From positions 1 through 64,000 of the forward strand of contig NZ_VLKG01000009.1 in the NCBI RefSeq assembly GCF_007830255.1: a stretch of DNA of 64,000 nt. The letters are read 5' to 3'. A program made the translations under genes and the position numbers. The stretch comes from Azomonas agilis (lineage in GTDB: Bacteria; Pseudomonadota; Gammaproteobacteria; Pseudomonadales; Pseudomonadaceae). Position 1 is the first letter of the stretch. Each line of letters starts with the position of its first letter. Shown here piece by piece: positions 43,497-55,254 of this stretch. The notes beneath the pieces are model-generated. The model saw only the letters and a list, made by a program, of their open reading frames with translations. It was not told the DNA's origin and ran no database searches.

Positions 43497-44603
43497 TTAG
43501 CAAAACTCAATGCGGCCCGCTGTCGTGTAGGGACTTGGGTCAATACTGGTGGGTTGTTGTAGCACCAGCTCGGTCAACAGTTGGCAGGAAGCGGGAGCTA
43601 ACACTAATCCATTGCGGAAGTGGCCGCAGTTGAGCCACAGCCCTTCGTATTCGGGGACGGGGCCGATGTAAGGGATGCCTTCGGGCGATCCGGGACGTAA
43701 CCCCGCCCAGTGTTTGATGATCTGGGCGTTGGCCAGCTCCGGCAGTAACTCAACCGCTGAATTCAGCAGGCTGGTTTGCGCCTCAGAGGTGGTGGTTTTA
43801 TCAAAGCCCACATCCTCTAGGGTGCTGCCAATCAGGATATGCCCATCGCGGCGTGGGATGGCGTAGCGCTCTTTGGTCATCACCATAACGGGTAGAAAAT
43901 CAGCTGCACATTTGAACAGAATCATCTGTCCTTTCATGGGCTTAACCGGGATTTTCAAACCTAGGGTTGCTAAGAGTTGACCACTCCAAGCTCCTGCCGC
44001 AAGGATAACGCGCTCACTAAATACTTTACCCTGTGCGGTTTCTACGCCCGTAATGCGGTGGTTTTCGTGGATAAAACCTGTGACCGGGCATTGTTCGCGT
44101 AACTGTACGTTGGGCAGTTTTAACAATGCGGCGCGTAAAGATTGCAGCAAACGAGGATTACGAATGTTGGCCACTCCGGGCATGTAGAGGGCGTGCTGAA
44201 AATAATTTTTACGCAGGGAGGGAACGGCGGCCTCCACGCTGTCGATGGATACGGAACTCAGAGGACGATTTAAAGCTTGAGCCCAGCTCAGAGCATCGGT
44301 TTCGTCTTCCAAATCCAGCCAATACAGCCCGGTGGCATGTACTTCGGGATCAATGCCGCTTTCTTGGTGCAGTTGCTCACCAAAGCTAGGGTAAAAGGCC
44401 TGTGACCAGTGGGCCAGAGCCGTTACTGCGGGGCTGTAGCGCCAAGGATATAAGGGAGAGACGATGCCACCACCGGCCCAAGAAGATTCTTGGCCTGTTG
44501 CTCCGGCCTCCAGCAAAATCACATTCAGACCGGCTTTGGCCAGCTTATAGGAGGTTAGCAAACCTATAGCACCAGCCCCCACTACAAGGGTCACTTGGCT
44601 CAT
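43497..44603 (-). CDS. thiO: glycine oxidase ThiO
   Basis: 368 residues from the ATG at 44603. The FAD-binding GxGxxG is in VVGAGAIGLLTSYKLAKAGLNVILLEAG, and AGGGIVSPLYPWRY, KPMKGQMILF, LIGSTLEDVGFD and HWAGLRPGSPEGIPYIGP are DAO-family segments. ThiO oxidises glycine to iminoglycine for the thiamin thiazole ring. An upstream in-frame extension to 44660 lacks similarity. The other thi genes are outside this window. Confidence 0.9.
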   Translation of the reverse strand: MSQVTLVVGAGAIGLLTSYKLAKAGLNVILLEAGATGQESSWAGGGIVSPLYPWRYSPAVTALAHWSQAFYPSFGEQLHQESGIDPEVHATGLYWLDLEDETDALSWAQALNRPLSSVSIDSVEAAVPSLRKNYFQHALYMPGVANIRNPRLLQSLRAALLKLPNVQLREQCPVTGFIHENHRITGVETAQGKVFSERVILAAGAWSGQLLATLGLKIPVKPMKGQMILFKCAADFLPVMVMTKERYAIPRRDGHILIGSTLEDVGFDKTTTSEAQTSLLNSAVELLPELANAQIIKHWAGLRPGSPEGIPYIGPVPEYEGLWLNCGHFRNGLVLAPASCQLLTELVLQQPTSIDPSPYTTAGRIEFC

Positions 44604-44755
44604 GTATTCCTCGGCATTTTTTAGGGATGGGTGGTCGTCATTCCCATCGCTAAAGGCCAAGGCTGACCCTCAGTCGGGAAGGGCGATCTGAGGGCTGTCA
44701 TCATACGGCAAATGATGAGTAGATGTGTCCAAACTGCCGGAGTAAGGCGTATGGA

Positions 44756-45510
44756 TTAACGATTCATTTGATAGCGCTGTACCAATTCATAGGCTTGATG
44801 TAGTTCGCGGGTGCGCTCAGTGGCTTGGTGCAGTTGCTCTGTGCTGGCTCCTTGTCCCACCAGTTTGTCGGGGTGGTATTGGCTGAGTAGGCGGCGGTAA
44901 GCCAACTTAATTTCAGGCAGGCTGGTGGTGTGGGACACTCCAAGGAGTGCTAAGGCTTTTTGGTATTGGCTGCCGGTATTAGTTTGGGATTTAGGTCGCC
45001 GACTGTCTTGGGCGAGGATGGCTTCCTCAGTCCAGCTCGCCCATTGGCCCCATTGCAAAATCAAATGGGTTTGGGCTTCTCCTAATGCGCCTTCAGCGCG
45101 GGCTAAACGCCAGCAGGCTTGCAAAAGTGCTTTAACTTCGTCCTGATCCTTGTGCAAGGCTTTAAGGGCCGGTTGCAGAGCATCTTTACCGGATTTTCCG
45201 CGCCCAAAGGCTTGGATGGCCAAGCGCTGTTGAGCAGCGTCCATATAGCGGCGCTGCATTTCGGCACGGGCCGCTTGGATATGGGCTTCCGTAACGCGGC
45301 CTTGTGATTTGGCTAGCCGTCCCAAAAGTACAAACAGCAGCTCATCTCCGCGTAAAGGCGGTTGGCGAATCAAGCGTCCAAATAGGGTTTTAAGATCCAG
45401 TTGCAAACGGCGGTCGAACACTTGGCCCAGTAAGGCTCCCAGCAAGGTACCGGGAATACCCGCCAGAAACCATCCGGTGACTGCGCCCGCTAGGGTTATG
45501 GGCCACAGCA

Positions 45511-45511
<1 letters not shown>
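44756..45511 (-). CDS. djlA: membrane-anchored J-domain co-chaperone DjlA
   Basis: 251 residues. An N-terminal transmembrane segment (ITLAGAVTGWFLAGIPGTLLGALLG) is followed by a TerB-like helical domain (about 55-165) and a C-terminal J domain. The J domain has the HPD motif in LLSQYHPDKLVGQG (about residues 211-224), which stimulates DnaK. The start ATG overlaps the murU stop by one base (TAATG). Same neighbour order as Pseudomonas (djlA-murU-amgK). Confidence 0.93.
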
Positions 45512-47198
<1,687 letters not shown>

Positions 47199-47321
47199 GT
47201 ATTCTCCACAGTGCTAGCCGATGGACGGGGCATGCTTTATTATCCGGATATTTTTCGGCCCATCGAGAGGCAATCAGCCTGTCGGCCTATCGCTCGCAGG
47301 AAGCCTGGACTCAAGTGCAAG

Positions 47322-50093
47322 ATGGCAGTTAAATACTCACTATTGTGCTCCGTCAAAATGTCCCCACGCCTATGGCTGACGGGCAGTCTGTTTTTGTTGC
47401 ATCTGGGCACTAGTCCTGTTGCAGAGGCTGAAGTAGCGGACAACAAACAATATGCCTGTCAAGCCGGGCCTACGGGTGGCTGGAGTTGTAGCACTTCTGC
47501 ACGCTCTGCAAAACTACCCCCAAAACCGGGCAGTGCCGCTATCCCTGTTACCGCTGAGGAGCGCCGTGCTGCTGAGGAAAGCAGTATAACGCAGGTCTCT
47601 GAAGCTCAAGGTAAAGCCTTAGCCTCGCGCAGTGCAGACTATAGCCATTTGGACTGGGTTCCGCGCGACAAGTTAACTGCTGCCCAATTGGCAGAGGTTG
47701 GCCCTTATTGCTCAGGCGCTTATGTAGAGCCTAATCGGCCGGGTTTGCTGGACGATACGCCTAAAGGGCAAGCGCCTATTCACGTCAGCGCACGGGCGTC
47801 ACGCCATGATGAAAACCAAGAAGCTTCCGTATTAGCCGGTGATGTAGTTTTACGTCAAGGCAGTATGCAGGTTGAGTCTGAAGAGGCCAGGCTGTATCAG
47901 CTGGATAATCGGGGAGAGTTGGCGGGCAATGTCCGCTATCGAGACAAAGGCTCCTTGTTAGTGGGGGATCGCGTTGAGCTGACCTTGGATACCGGCGAGG
48001 CAAAGATTGAGAACGCCGAATACGTGATCCACGCCGCGCGGGTACGGGGTAGTGCTCAGTATGCGAAACGGGAAGAGACCTCCATTATTCGTCTTAAAGA
48101 CGGTACCTATACCAGTTGTGAACCGGGCGATAACACGTGGTTTTTACACGGAAATAACGTAACTCTGAACCCCATTACCGGCACGGGTACAGCGACCAAC
48201 GTCACCATTCGAGTACAAGATATTCCGGTGTTTTATACACCCTATCTCAGCTTCCCGATTGATGATCGGCGTAAATCGGGATTCCTGACGCCTTCTTTTG
48301 GCTCTAGCGGCAGAAGTGGTTTTGGTTTATTGACTCCTTACTACTTCAACTTGGCGCCTAACTTCGATGCGACCCTATTTCCCCAGTATCTGGCCAAACG
48401 AGGCTTCTTACTGGAGGGCGAGTTCCGTTACTTGACGGAAAACACCGAAGGGCAAGTGGGCGGTGCCTTTATCAGTGATGATGAGGATGAGCGCGAAAAC
48501 CAAACGGGCTACCAAAAGCAGCGTTGGATGTACAGCTGGCAGCATCAAACTGGCTTGATGTCGCGTTGGTTAGCTGAGGTTGACTACACCGATATCAGTG
48601 ATCCCTATTACTTCCAGGATCTGAGTACCAACTTACAGATCAACCAGTCTGACCACTTGGATCAAAAAGCCTATTTGACGTATCGAGGGGATAGTTTTGT
48701 GGCGCGCTTTGGAGTGCACTCCTATGAGCGGGCTACTGTAGCTGATATTACGCCCTATGACCGTCTACCGCAGTTTACCCTCAATGGCACATTACCCTTC
48801 CAGCCTGCTGGTTTAGTGATGGATTACAGTGGTGAATACGTGCGCTTTGAGCGGGATTTGCGCACGGGTAACTTCATTAACGAGAACGGTAATCCTGAGC
48901 AATGGTACGACGATCGCTTAAGAGGTCTGTCGCGGGCAGAGGGTAGCCGGATACACATTGAGCCGGGTGTCAGTCTGCCGCTGAACTGGACATGGGGCTT
49001 TGTTAAACCAACCCTGAAGTATGCCTATACCAGTTACGACATCGACTTGGATAACATCGGTCGTAATAGTCTGGCTAGCTACGAACGATACGATGATAAA
49101 CCTACGCGAGGTTTACCGATCTTTAGCGTGGACAGCGGTTTGTATTTTGACCGTGATACTCAATTCTTTGGTCAAGATTTCCGGCAAACCCTAGAGCCTC
49201 GCCTGTATTACCTTTATGTGTCGAAGGATGAGCAGGATGATATCCCGATCTTTGACACCGGTGAGCACTCCTTTAACTATGCGTCCTTGTGGCGGGATAA
49301 CCGCTTCTCCGGGCGGGATCGTATTGGCGACGCTAACCAAGTTTCTTTGGGTCTCACCACTCGTTTAATTGAGCCCAGCGGTTTTGAGCGCCAGCGCTTT
49401 AGCATCGGTCAAATTCTGTACTTCCGTGATCGTGAGGTACAGATGTGGGGGACTGACTATAAAAACCGTAGTTATGCGACCTCCAGTGTGTCCCCCTATG
49501 CTTTGGAATACTTGTACCGCTATAACCATGACTGGCGGCTCAGCGCGACCTTTAACTGGGATCCTGATAGTCATATGACACGCTCTAGCAGTGCGATTTT
49601 CCATTATCAACCTGCGGATAACCTGAACAAAATCGTTAACTTAGGTTATCGCTACCGCAGTGAGACCATGCGCTTTGACCAAGCGACCAGTACCTGGCGG
49701 TATGACGATGACTACGGCAGCCCGGGTACTCCTGAATACATTAAGGACTACTACAAAATCAGCCAGCACGACTTCTCAACCATCTGGCCTATGGCACCGC
49801 ATTGGAGCGTCATTGCGCGTTGGCAGTATGACTACAACCGTAACCGTACCTTGGAAACCTTTGGCGGCTTTGAGTACGACAGTTGCTGCTGGAAACTACG
49901 GGTCATTGGCCGCTACTGGCTGAACTATGACGAAACCAGTTTGAACCTAGATGCTAACGATGAAGGGCAAACCGGCATTTTCTTCCAGATTGTGCTTAAA
50001 GGTCTGGGAGCACCTGTTGGTGGTGAGTTGGGCACCCTCTTTGATAAAGGTATTGAAGGCTACCGTGAACGTGAAGAAAAAGCTTCTTTCTAA
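47322..50093 (+). CDS. lptD: LPS-assembly outer-membrane protein LptD
   Basis: About 923 residues from the ATG at 47322; an ATG at 47358 right before the signal peptide [20 protein letters not shown] is an alternative start. An N-terminal OstA/LptA-like periplasmic domain ([27 protein letters not shown]...) is followed by the large LptD barrel. Cys pairs near the N-terminus (QYACQ...GWSC) and a CC pair near the C-terminus (DSCCWKL) fit the disulphides required for assembly. It places lipopolysaccharide in the outer leaflet with LptE. Overlaps surA by 23 bases. Confidence 0.95.
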   Translation: MAVKYSLLCSVKMSPRLWLTGSLFLLHLGTSPVAEAEVADNKQYACQAGPTGGWSCSTSARSAKLPPKPGSAAIPVTAEERRAAEESSITQVSEAQGKALASRSADYSHLDWVPRDKLTAAQLAEVGPYCSGAYVEPNRPGLLDDTPKGQAPIHVSARASRHDENQEASVLAGDVVLRQGSMQVESEEARLYQLDNRGELAGNVRYRDKGSLLVGDRVELTLDTGEAKIENAEYVIHAARVRGSAQYAKREETSIIRLKDGTYTSCEPGDNTWFLHGNNVTLNPITGTGTATNVTIRVQDIPVFYTPYLSFPIDDRRKSGFLTPSFGSSGRSGFGLLTPYYFNLAPNFDATLFPQYLAKRGFLLEGEFRYLTENTEGQVGGAFISDDEDERENQTGYQKQRWMYSWQHQTGLMSRWLAEVDYTDISDPYYFQDLSTNLQINQSDHLDQKAYLTYRGDSFVARFGVHSYERATVADITPYDRLPQFTLNGTLPFQPAGLVMDYSGEYVRFERDLRTGNFINENGNPEQWYDDRLRGLSRAEGSRIHIEPGVSLPLNWTWGFVKPTLKYAYTSYDIDLDNIGRNSLASYERYDDKPTRGLPIFSVDSGLYFDRDTQFFGQDFRQTLEPRLYYLYVSKDEQDDIPIFDTGEHSFNYASLWRDNRFSGRDRIGDANQVSLGLTTRLIEPSGFERQRFSIGQILYFRDREVQMWGTDYKNRSYATSSVSPYALEYLYRYNHDWRLSATFNWDPDSHMTRSSSAIFHYQPADNLNKIVNLGYRYRSETMRFDQATSTWRYDDDYGSPGTPEYIKDYYKISQHDFSTIWPMAPHWSVIARWQYDYNRNRTLETFGGFEYDSCCWKLRVIGRYWLNYDETSLNLDANDEGQTGIFFQIVLKGLGAPVGGELGTLFDKGIEGYREREEKASF

Positions 50094-51363
50094 GTCCTTG
50101 GGCGGATTGATACTGAGCCTGATCTTAGTGGGAGCAGGACAAGCACAGGTTCGCTCTTTGGATCGTATTGTGGCGATTGTGGACAATGATGTGATCATGC
50201 AGAGCCAGCTTGATCAACGTCTGCGAGAGGTTCGTAATACTATCAGCAAGCGCGGGGCGGAGCTTCCTCCAGAAACAGTATTGCGCCAGCAGGTGATGGA
50301 GCGCCTGATTAGCGAAAACATTCAATTACAGATGGCAGCGCGCTCAGGTATTCGCATCAGTGATGAAGAGCTCAACGATGCCATGTCAACCATTGCTCAG
50401 CGCAATAATATGACCTTGGCGCAGTTCCAGAATAAATTGGCCAAGGACGGGATGGATCCTCTGGAGGCTCGGGAGCAAATCCGGCGGGAAATGATGATAA
50501 CCCGGGTTCGGCAGCGGCGTGTTTCTGAGCGCATCATGGTTTCAGAGCAGGAGGTGCGCAATTTCTTGGCCTCCGATTTGGGGCGTATGGAGTTGTCCGA
50601 GGAATACCACCTTGCCAATATCCTGATCCCGGTTCCTGAAGCGGCTGAGTCTGAGGCCATTCGTCAAGCCGAGCATCTGGCTGAGGATACCTACCGCCAG
50701 CTACGGCAGGGGGCTGATTTCGCTAAGTTAGCCTTTGAGCGTTCTGCCAGTGAAAACGCCCTAGAGGGCGGTGATATGGGATGGCGTAAAGCGGCCCAGC
50801 TTCCTCCGCCCTTTGATGATTTGATTCGTAGCCTACCCATCGGTGGTGTAACCGAGCCCATTCGAACGCCCCCCGGCTTTATTTTGGTGAAGGTTTTGGC
50901 TAAGCGCGGTGGGGACTCGCTGATTCGTGATGAAGTCCATGTACGCCACATCCTGATCAAGCCCAGTGAAATTCGAAGCTTGGATGAAAGTCGCCGTTTG
51001 ATTGAGCGCATCCACAGCCAAATTCAGTCTGGAGAGGATTTTGGCGAATTGGCCAAAAATTTCTCTGAAGACCCAGGATCGGCTTTGCACGGCGGAGATT
51101 TAAGCTGGATTGATCCTGAGTCTTTGGTACCTGAGTTTCAGGATATGATGGCTAAAACACCCAGCGGTGCTCTATCTCCGCCATTCCGGACTACCTACGG
51201 ATGGCATATTTTACAAGTGATGGGGCGGCGTGCCACTGATAGCAGTGAAGCCTTTCGGCATCAGCAGGCGCTCAATATTCTACGGAATCGCCGATTTGAT
51301 GAAGAGTTACAGGCTTGGTTACGCCAGATTCGTGACGAAGCTTATGTAGACATCAAACAGTAA
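50071..51363 (+). CDS. surA: periplasmic chaperone/prolyl isomerase SurA
   Basis: 430 residues from the GTG at 50071, which gives a signal peptide ([17 protein letters not shown]) and the E. coli length (428); the open frame extends further upstream within lptD without similarity. Layout is the usual one: N-terminal chaperone domain ([15 protein letters not shown]...), two parvulin (PpiC) domains beginning near [12 protein letters not shown] and [13 protein letters not shown], and a C-terminal helix. SurA escorts outer-membrane proteins, including LptD encoded just upstream. Confidence 0.95.
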   Translation: MKKKLLSKSLGGLILSLILVGAGQAQVRSLDRIVAIVDNDVIMQSQLDQRLREVRNTISKRGAELPPETVLRQQVMERLISENIQLQMAARSGIRISDEELNDAMSTIAQRNNMTLAQFQNKLAKDGMDPLEAREQIRREMMITRVRQRRVSERIMVSEQEVRNFLASDLGRMELSEEYHLANILIPVPEAAESEAIRQAEHLAEDTYRQLRQGADFAKLAFERSASENALEGGDMGWRKAAQLPPPFDDLIRSLPIGGVTEPIRTPPGFILVKVLAKRGGDSLIRDEVHVRHILIKPSEIRSLDESRRLIERIHSQIQSGEDFGELAKNFSEDPGSALHGGDLSWIDPESLVPEFQDMMAKTPSGALSPPFRTTYGWHILQVMGRRATDSSEAFRHQQALNILRNRRFDEELQAWLRQIRDEAYVDIKQ

Positions 51364-51390
51364 TAGCCATCCTTTGATGTGGAGTATGCC

Positions 51391-52392
51391 GTGCCCATGC
51401 TGCCTTTTGCTGTAACGCCCGGAGAGCCTGCGGGCATAGGCCCAGATTTGTGTTTGTTGCTGGCACAGCAGGCACAGCCTCAGATTTTGGTCGCTGTGGC
51501 CAGTCTGGACTTGCTCTGTCAACGGGCTGAGCTGTTGGGGGTAAGGGTTCAGTTGATTCCCGTCACCCCAGAAGCTTGGCCGGAACAACCTGCGCCTGCA
51601 CAAGCACTGTATGTATGGGATACCCCCTTGCAAGCTACCGTTCAGGCGGGGCAGTTGGATGTGCGTAATGCAGCCTATGTGCTGGAAACCCTGACGCGAG
51701 CAGCTCAAGGCTGTGTGGATGGACTTTTTGCCGGAATGATTACCGCACCGGTACATAAAGGCATCATCAATGAAGCAGGGATTGCTTTTTCGGGGCACAC
51801 CGAGTTTCTAGCTGAGCTGACGCATACCCAGCAGGTAGTGATGATGCTGGCCACGCATGGTTTGCGTGTGGCTTTGGTCACCACGCATTTGCCGTTGAGC
51901 GAAGTGCCTGCCGCTATCACTAAGGAGCGCCTAGAGCGGGTGATTCGGATTTTGCAGGCCGATTTGGTGAATAAGTTTGGCATCCCTAAGCCTAGGATTT
52001 TGGTCTGCGGGCTCAATCCCCACGCTGGTGAGGGTGGTCATTTAGGCCGGGAAGAGTTGGAGATCATGGAGCCTATTTTAGAGCGTTTGCGCGCTCAGGG
52101 CATGGATCTTATCGGGCCGCTCCCAGCCGATACCCTGTTTACGCCTAAAAACCTAGAGCACTGTGATGCCGCTTTAGCGATGTACCACGATCAAGGCTTG
52201 CCGGTATTAAAGTACAAGGGTTTTGGGGCTGCGGTTAATGTAACCTTAGGATTGCCCATTGTGCGCACCTCTGTTGATCACGGTACCGCTTTAACGCTGG
52301 CTGGTACGGGGCAAGTTGATATCGGCAGCTTACAGGTTGCTTTAGAAACGGCCTATACCATGACGGGTTCATCCCAGATTACGGGGCGCTAA
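51391..52392 (+). CDS. pdxA: 4-hydroxythreonine-4-phosphate dehydrogenase PdxA
   Basis: About 333 residues. The start is unsure: GTG at 51391 has GGAG at good spacing, ATG at 51397 is next, and GTG at 51379 is possible. [13 protein letters not shown] opens the family pattern. [45 protein letters not shown] and [37 protein letters not shown] hold metal and substrate residues. It works in pyridoxal phosphate synthesis. Same surA-pdxA-rsmA order as in many gammaproteobacteria. Confidence 0.95.
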   Translation: MPMLPFAVTPGEPAGIGPDLCLLLAQQAQPQILVAVASLDLLCQRAELLGVRVQLIPVTPEAWPEQPAPAQALYVWDTPLQATVQAGQLDVRNAAYVLETLTRAAQGCVDGLFAGMITAPVHKGIINEAGIAFSGHTEFLAELTHTQQVVMMLATHGLRVALVTTHLPLSEVPAAITKERLERVIRILQADLVNKFGIPKPRILVCGLNPHAGEGGHLGREELEIMEPILERLRAQGMDLIGPLPADTLFTPKNLEHCDAALAMYHDQGLPVLKYKGFGAAVNVTLGLPIVRTSVDHGTALTLAGTGQVDIGSLQVALETAYTMTGSSQITGR

Positions 52393-52475
52393 TACTGCTA
52401 CACTGTGCTTTTTGTTGAACTGGCTTTCAGCTCCTGCTGTTTCAGCTTGCAGTTTGAGGCTCGGAGCTCTTTTTG

Positions 52476-53285
52476 ATGTCCGATCTTTCTCCCCATCATC
52501 ATCGTGCGCGTAAGCGCTTTGGCCAAAACTTTTTGCATGATGCTGGTGTTATTCACCAAATTTTGCGCAGTATCTACCCACGCTCCATTGAACACTTAGT
52601 GGAAATTGGGCCAGGGCAGGGGGCCTTAACAGAGGGTTTGCTTAACTCAGGTGCTCGTTTGGATGCAGTCGAGCTAGATCAAGACTTGGTGCCTTTGTTA
52701 CGTCAGCGCTTTGCCGCCTTGCCTCAATTTAATTTGCATCAGGGCGATGCCCTTAAGTTTGACTTCCATACTTTATCCCAAGAGCCCCATAGCCTGCGGG
52801 TAGTGGGCAATTTGCCCTATAATATTTCCACCCCATTGATCTTTCACTTACTGGAGCATACGTCCTCGATTAAGGACATGCACTTTATGCTGCAAAAAGA
52901 GGTGGTAGAGCGTTTAGCGGCGGTGCCGGGTTCTGGAGACTGGGGGCGGCTGTCGATCATGGTGCAATACCATTGCCAAGTGGAGCATCTGTTTAATGTG
53001 GGCCCAGAAGCCTTTGATCCGCGCCCTAAAGTAGAGTCTGCGATTGTACGTCTTACCCCCCATAGGGTATTGCCTCATCCTGCGCGTGATCCCAAAGCCT
53101 TAGAGGTCTTAGTGCGTGAGGCTTTTAATCAGCGCCGCAAAACCCTACGCAATACACTCAAAGGTATGCTGGATGCTTCCGCCATTGAGGCGGCCCAAGT
53201 CGATGGAGGATTGCGCCCAGAACAATTGGATCTGGCAGCCTTTGTGCGCTTAGCCGATCAATGGGCCGCTCAATCTTTGTCCTGA
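52476..53285 (+). CDS. rsmA: 16S rRNA dimethyladenosine transferase RsmA (KsgA)
   Basis: 269 residues from the ATG at 52476; a TTG codon directly before it is not needed. KRFGQNFLHD, VEIGPGQGALTEGLL (SAM-binding), VELDQDL and NLPYNIST (catalytic NLPY) are clear. It methylates A1518 and A1519 (E. coli numbering) in 16S rRNA. Its ribosome site (GGAG, 52463-52466) lies in the right arm of an AGCTCC/GGAGCT hairpin followed by a T-run, so the gap after pdxA may act both as weak terminator and as translation control. Confidence 0.95.
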   Translation: MSDLSPHHHRARKRFGQNFLHDAGVIHQILRSIYPRSIEHLVEIGPGQGALTEGLLNSGARLDAVELDQDLVPLLRQRFAALPQFNLHQGDALKFDFHTLSQEPHSLRVVGNLPYNISTPLIFHLLEHTSSIKDMHFMLQKEVVERLAAVPGSGDWGRLSIMVQYHCQVEHLFNVGPEAFDPRPKVESAIVRLTPHRVLPHPARDPKALEVLVREAFNQRRKTLRNTLKGMLDASAIEAAQVDGGLRPEQLDLAAFVRLADQWAAQSLS

Positions 53286-53300
53286 ATCGAGGAATGCCTG

Positions 53301-53684
53301 ATGACTATTGATTCGTCCTACTGTATTGATGTGAGCGTCAGTACGAATTATCTGCCAGAGCAATCCAATCCCGAGCAGAACCACTATGCCTTTGCTTATG
53401 AAGTGACGATTGCCAATAATGGGGCTATAGCTGCTCAATTGTTGGCACGACACTGGGTCATCACAGACGGTAATGGCAAAGTGCAGGAAGTACGGGGTTC
53501 TGGCGTTATTGGCGAGCAACCTTTAATTCCTCCAGGGCATCGCCATATCTATAACAGTGGCGTTGTGTTGGCTACTCAGGTAGGCAGCATGCAGGGTAGC
53601 TACAAGATGCTGGCTGAGGATGGTCAGACTTTTGATGCCCCTATTGCACCCTTCCGATTGGCTGTTCCCGGAGCCTTGCATTGA
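53301..53684 (+). CDS. apaG: ApaG (DUF525) protein
   Basis: 127 residues matching Apa[61 protein letters not shown] and [25 protein letters not shown] small beta-sandwich protein of unclear function, nearly always next to apaH. Lies 15 bases after rsmA, so part of the rsmA-apaG-apaH-glpE run. Confidence 0.94.
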   Translation: MTIDSSYCIDVSVSTNYLPEQSNPEQNHYAFAYEVTIANNGAIAAQLLARHWVITDGNGKVQEVRGSGVIGEQPLIPPGHRHIYNSGVVLATQVGSMQGSYKMLAEDGQTFDAPIAPFRLAVPGALH

Positions 53685-53718
53685 CTGCGCCGTAACAATT
53701 AAAACGAGAGCATTGCCC

Positions 53719-54561
53719 ATGACCCTATACGCTGTAGGTGATGTGCAAGGATGCCTGATTCCCCTTAAATGCCTATTGGCACAGGTAGACTTTAGTCCTT
53801 CACGCGATCATCTGTGGCTGGCTGGCGATTTAGTCAACCGAGGCCCGCAATCCTTAGAAACCCTGCGTTTTTTGCGGGATTTGGGCAGCTCGGCCCTGAG
53901 TGTACTGGGAAACCACGATTTGCATTTGTTGGCCGTGGCCCACAATGTTGAGCGGTTGAAAAAATCCGATACTTTGACCCCTATCCTGCAAGCGCCGGAT
54001 CGAAATGATCTGCTGGACTGGTTACGTGGCCAAAGCCTAGTGCATCACGATGAGGCACGGGATTTAACCTTGGTACATGCAGGGATTCCTCCTCAGTGGT
54101 CGGTGGCCAAAGCACTAAAACGAGCCGCCGAGGTGGAGGCCGTACTGCGTGACGACACCGCTTTAGTACCTTATTTGGATGGCTTATACGGCAACCAGCC
54201 CTCTAAATGGAGCAAAAATCTGCATGGCATGGATCGCTTACGCCTGATTACCAACTACTTCACCCGAATGCGCTTTTGCACCGCCGATGGCACCTTAGAG
54301 TTGACGGCTAAAGAGGGTATTGAACAAGCCCCGCAAGGGTTTGCCCCTTGGTTTAGCCATCCCAACCGTAAAACCCGAGGACATACTCTAATTTTTGGGC
54401 ATTGGGCTGCTTTAGAGGGCAATTGTTCTGAGGCGGATGTGCATGCTTTGGACACAGGATGTGTGTGGGGTAACGCTATGACTCTGATGAATTTAGATAC
54501 AGGAGAGCGTCAGTCCTGTGCCTGTAAAAATCCATTTGATGAAGCAGGAGAAGCACCATGA
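53719..54561 (+). CDS. apaH: diadenosine tetraphosphatase ApaH
   Basis: 280 residues from the ATG at 53719. The metallophosphatase signatures are YAVGDVQGC (metal 1), [31 protein letters not shown] and [11 protein letters not shown]. Substrate-binding HFKG-like positions read FGHWAALEG. It cleaves Ap4A to two ADP, limiting stress alarmone. Its stop overlaps the glpE start as ATGA. Confidence 0.95.
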   Translation: MTLYAVGDVQGCLIPLKCLLAQVDFSPSRDHLWLAGDLVNRGPQSLETLRFLRDLGSSALSVLGNHDLHLLAVAHNVERLKKSDTLTPILQAPDRNDLLDWLRGQSLVHHDEARDLTLVHAGIPPQWSVAKALKRAAEVEAVLRDDTALVPYLDGLYGNQPSKWSKNLHGMDRLRLITNYFTRMRFCTADGTLELTAKEGIEQAPQGFAPWFSHPNRKTRGHTLIFGHWAALEGNCSEADVHALDTGCVWGNAMTLMNLDTGERQSCACKNPFDEAGEAP

Positions 54562-54887
54562 CCCCATATCGTTGCATTAGTCCACAGCAACTGCATTCCA
54601 TGCTGCAAAATGGTGCGTTATCCATTGTGGATATTCGGGATATTCAAAGCTTTTCCCAAAAACATATTCCTAATGCACAGCATTTGGACAACCAATCACT
54701 CCCGGCTTTTGTCGGGGGTACCCCCAAAGATCAGGCTATTGTGGTGGTTTGCTATCATGGGCACTCCAGCCAAAGTGCTGCTGCCTATTTGGTCAGCTTG
54801 GGCTATTCTGAGGTCTGTAGTTTGGATGGAGGTTTTGAATTATGGCACAGCCTCTATCCTGAGTTAACGGTGGCTAAAGTCACTTAA
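54558..54887 (+). CDS. glpE: rhodanese-type thiosulfate sulfurtransferase GlpE
   Basis: 109 residues, a single rhodanese domain. [21 protein letters not shown] and the active loop [17 protein letters not shown] (catalytic Cys followed by YHGHSS) are typical of GlpE, which transfers sulfur from thiosulfate to cyanide or thioredoxin. Overlaps apaH by 4 bases. In Pseudomonas glpE also follows apaH and precedes prkA. Confidence 0.94.
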   Translation: MTPYRCISPQQLHSMLQNGALSIVDIRDIQSFSQKHIPNAQHLDNQSLPAFVGGTPKDQAIVVVCYHGHSSQSAAAYLVSLGYSEVCSLDGGFELWHSLYPELTVAKVT

Positions 54888-54900
54888 TAGTCTTGTTTTT

Positions 54901-54920
54901 CAGCCACTAAGTGGCTGTTT
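54901..54920 (+). terminator. hairpin terminator after glpE
   Basis: CAGCCAC (54901-54907) and GTGGCTG (54911-54917) with a 3-base loop, followed by TTT. Lies 13 bases after the glpE stop and probably ends the lptD-glpE unit. Confidence 0.65.
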
Positions 54921-55254
54921 AGGCTCCGTGGCGAGGCTCCTCTGGTTTCCCTATAAATCCTTTCTTGCTAATCCAAAAACCCGACTATGCTTTAAGAAGG
55001 CTCCCCGGATGGAGCCGTCTGTCTGATTGCTTGTCTTCTCTCTATTCATTGGCCGCCTCTAAAACCTAGCAAAGCATCAGGCAGCCAACTCCAGTACAGG
55101 CCGCCTCCTGATATCCGGCATCGCATTTGCAAGACTCAGAGTGGCCCGAACAGAAGCCCAGCAGGATCAGGCACTTTCCGGATTTCTTTGGCGACAAGAC
55201 TCGGCACCTCTAGTAAATGGCCTGCCAGTCTTGAGCATCGATCGAGGTGAAGTC
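54921..55254 (+). promoter_or_regulatory. leader region upstream of prkA
   Basis: About 330 bases without a gene. It holds a GGCTCC/GGAGCC hairpin near 55003-55020 and should contain the promoter and leader of the prkA-yeaH-ycgB unit. No recognised sigma-factor or operator consensus was identified by eye. An open in-frame extension of prkA over the last 114 bases is probably not translated. Confidence 0.4.
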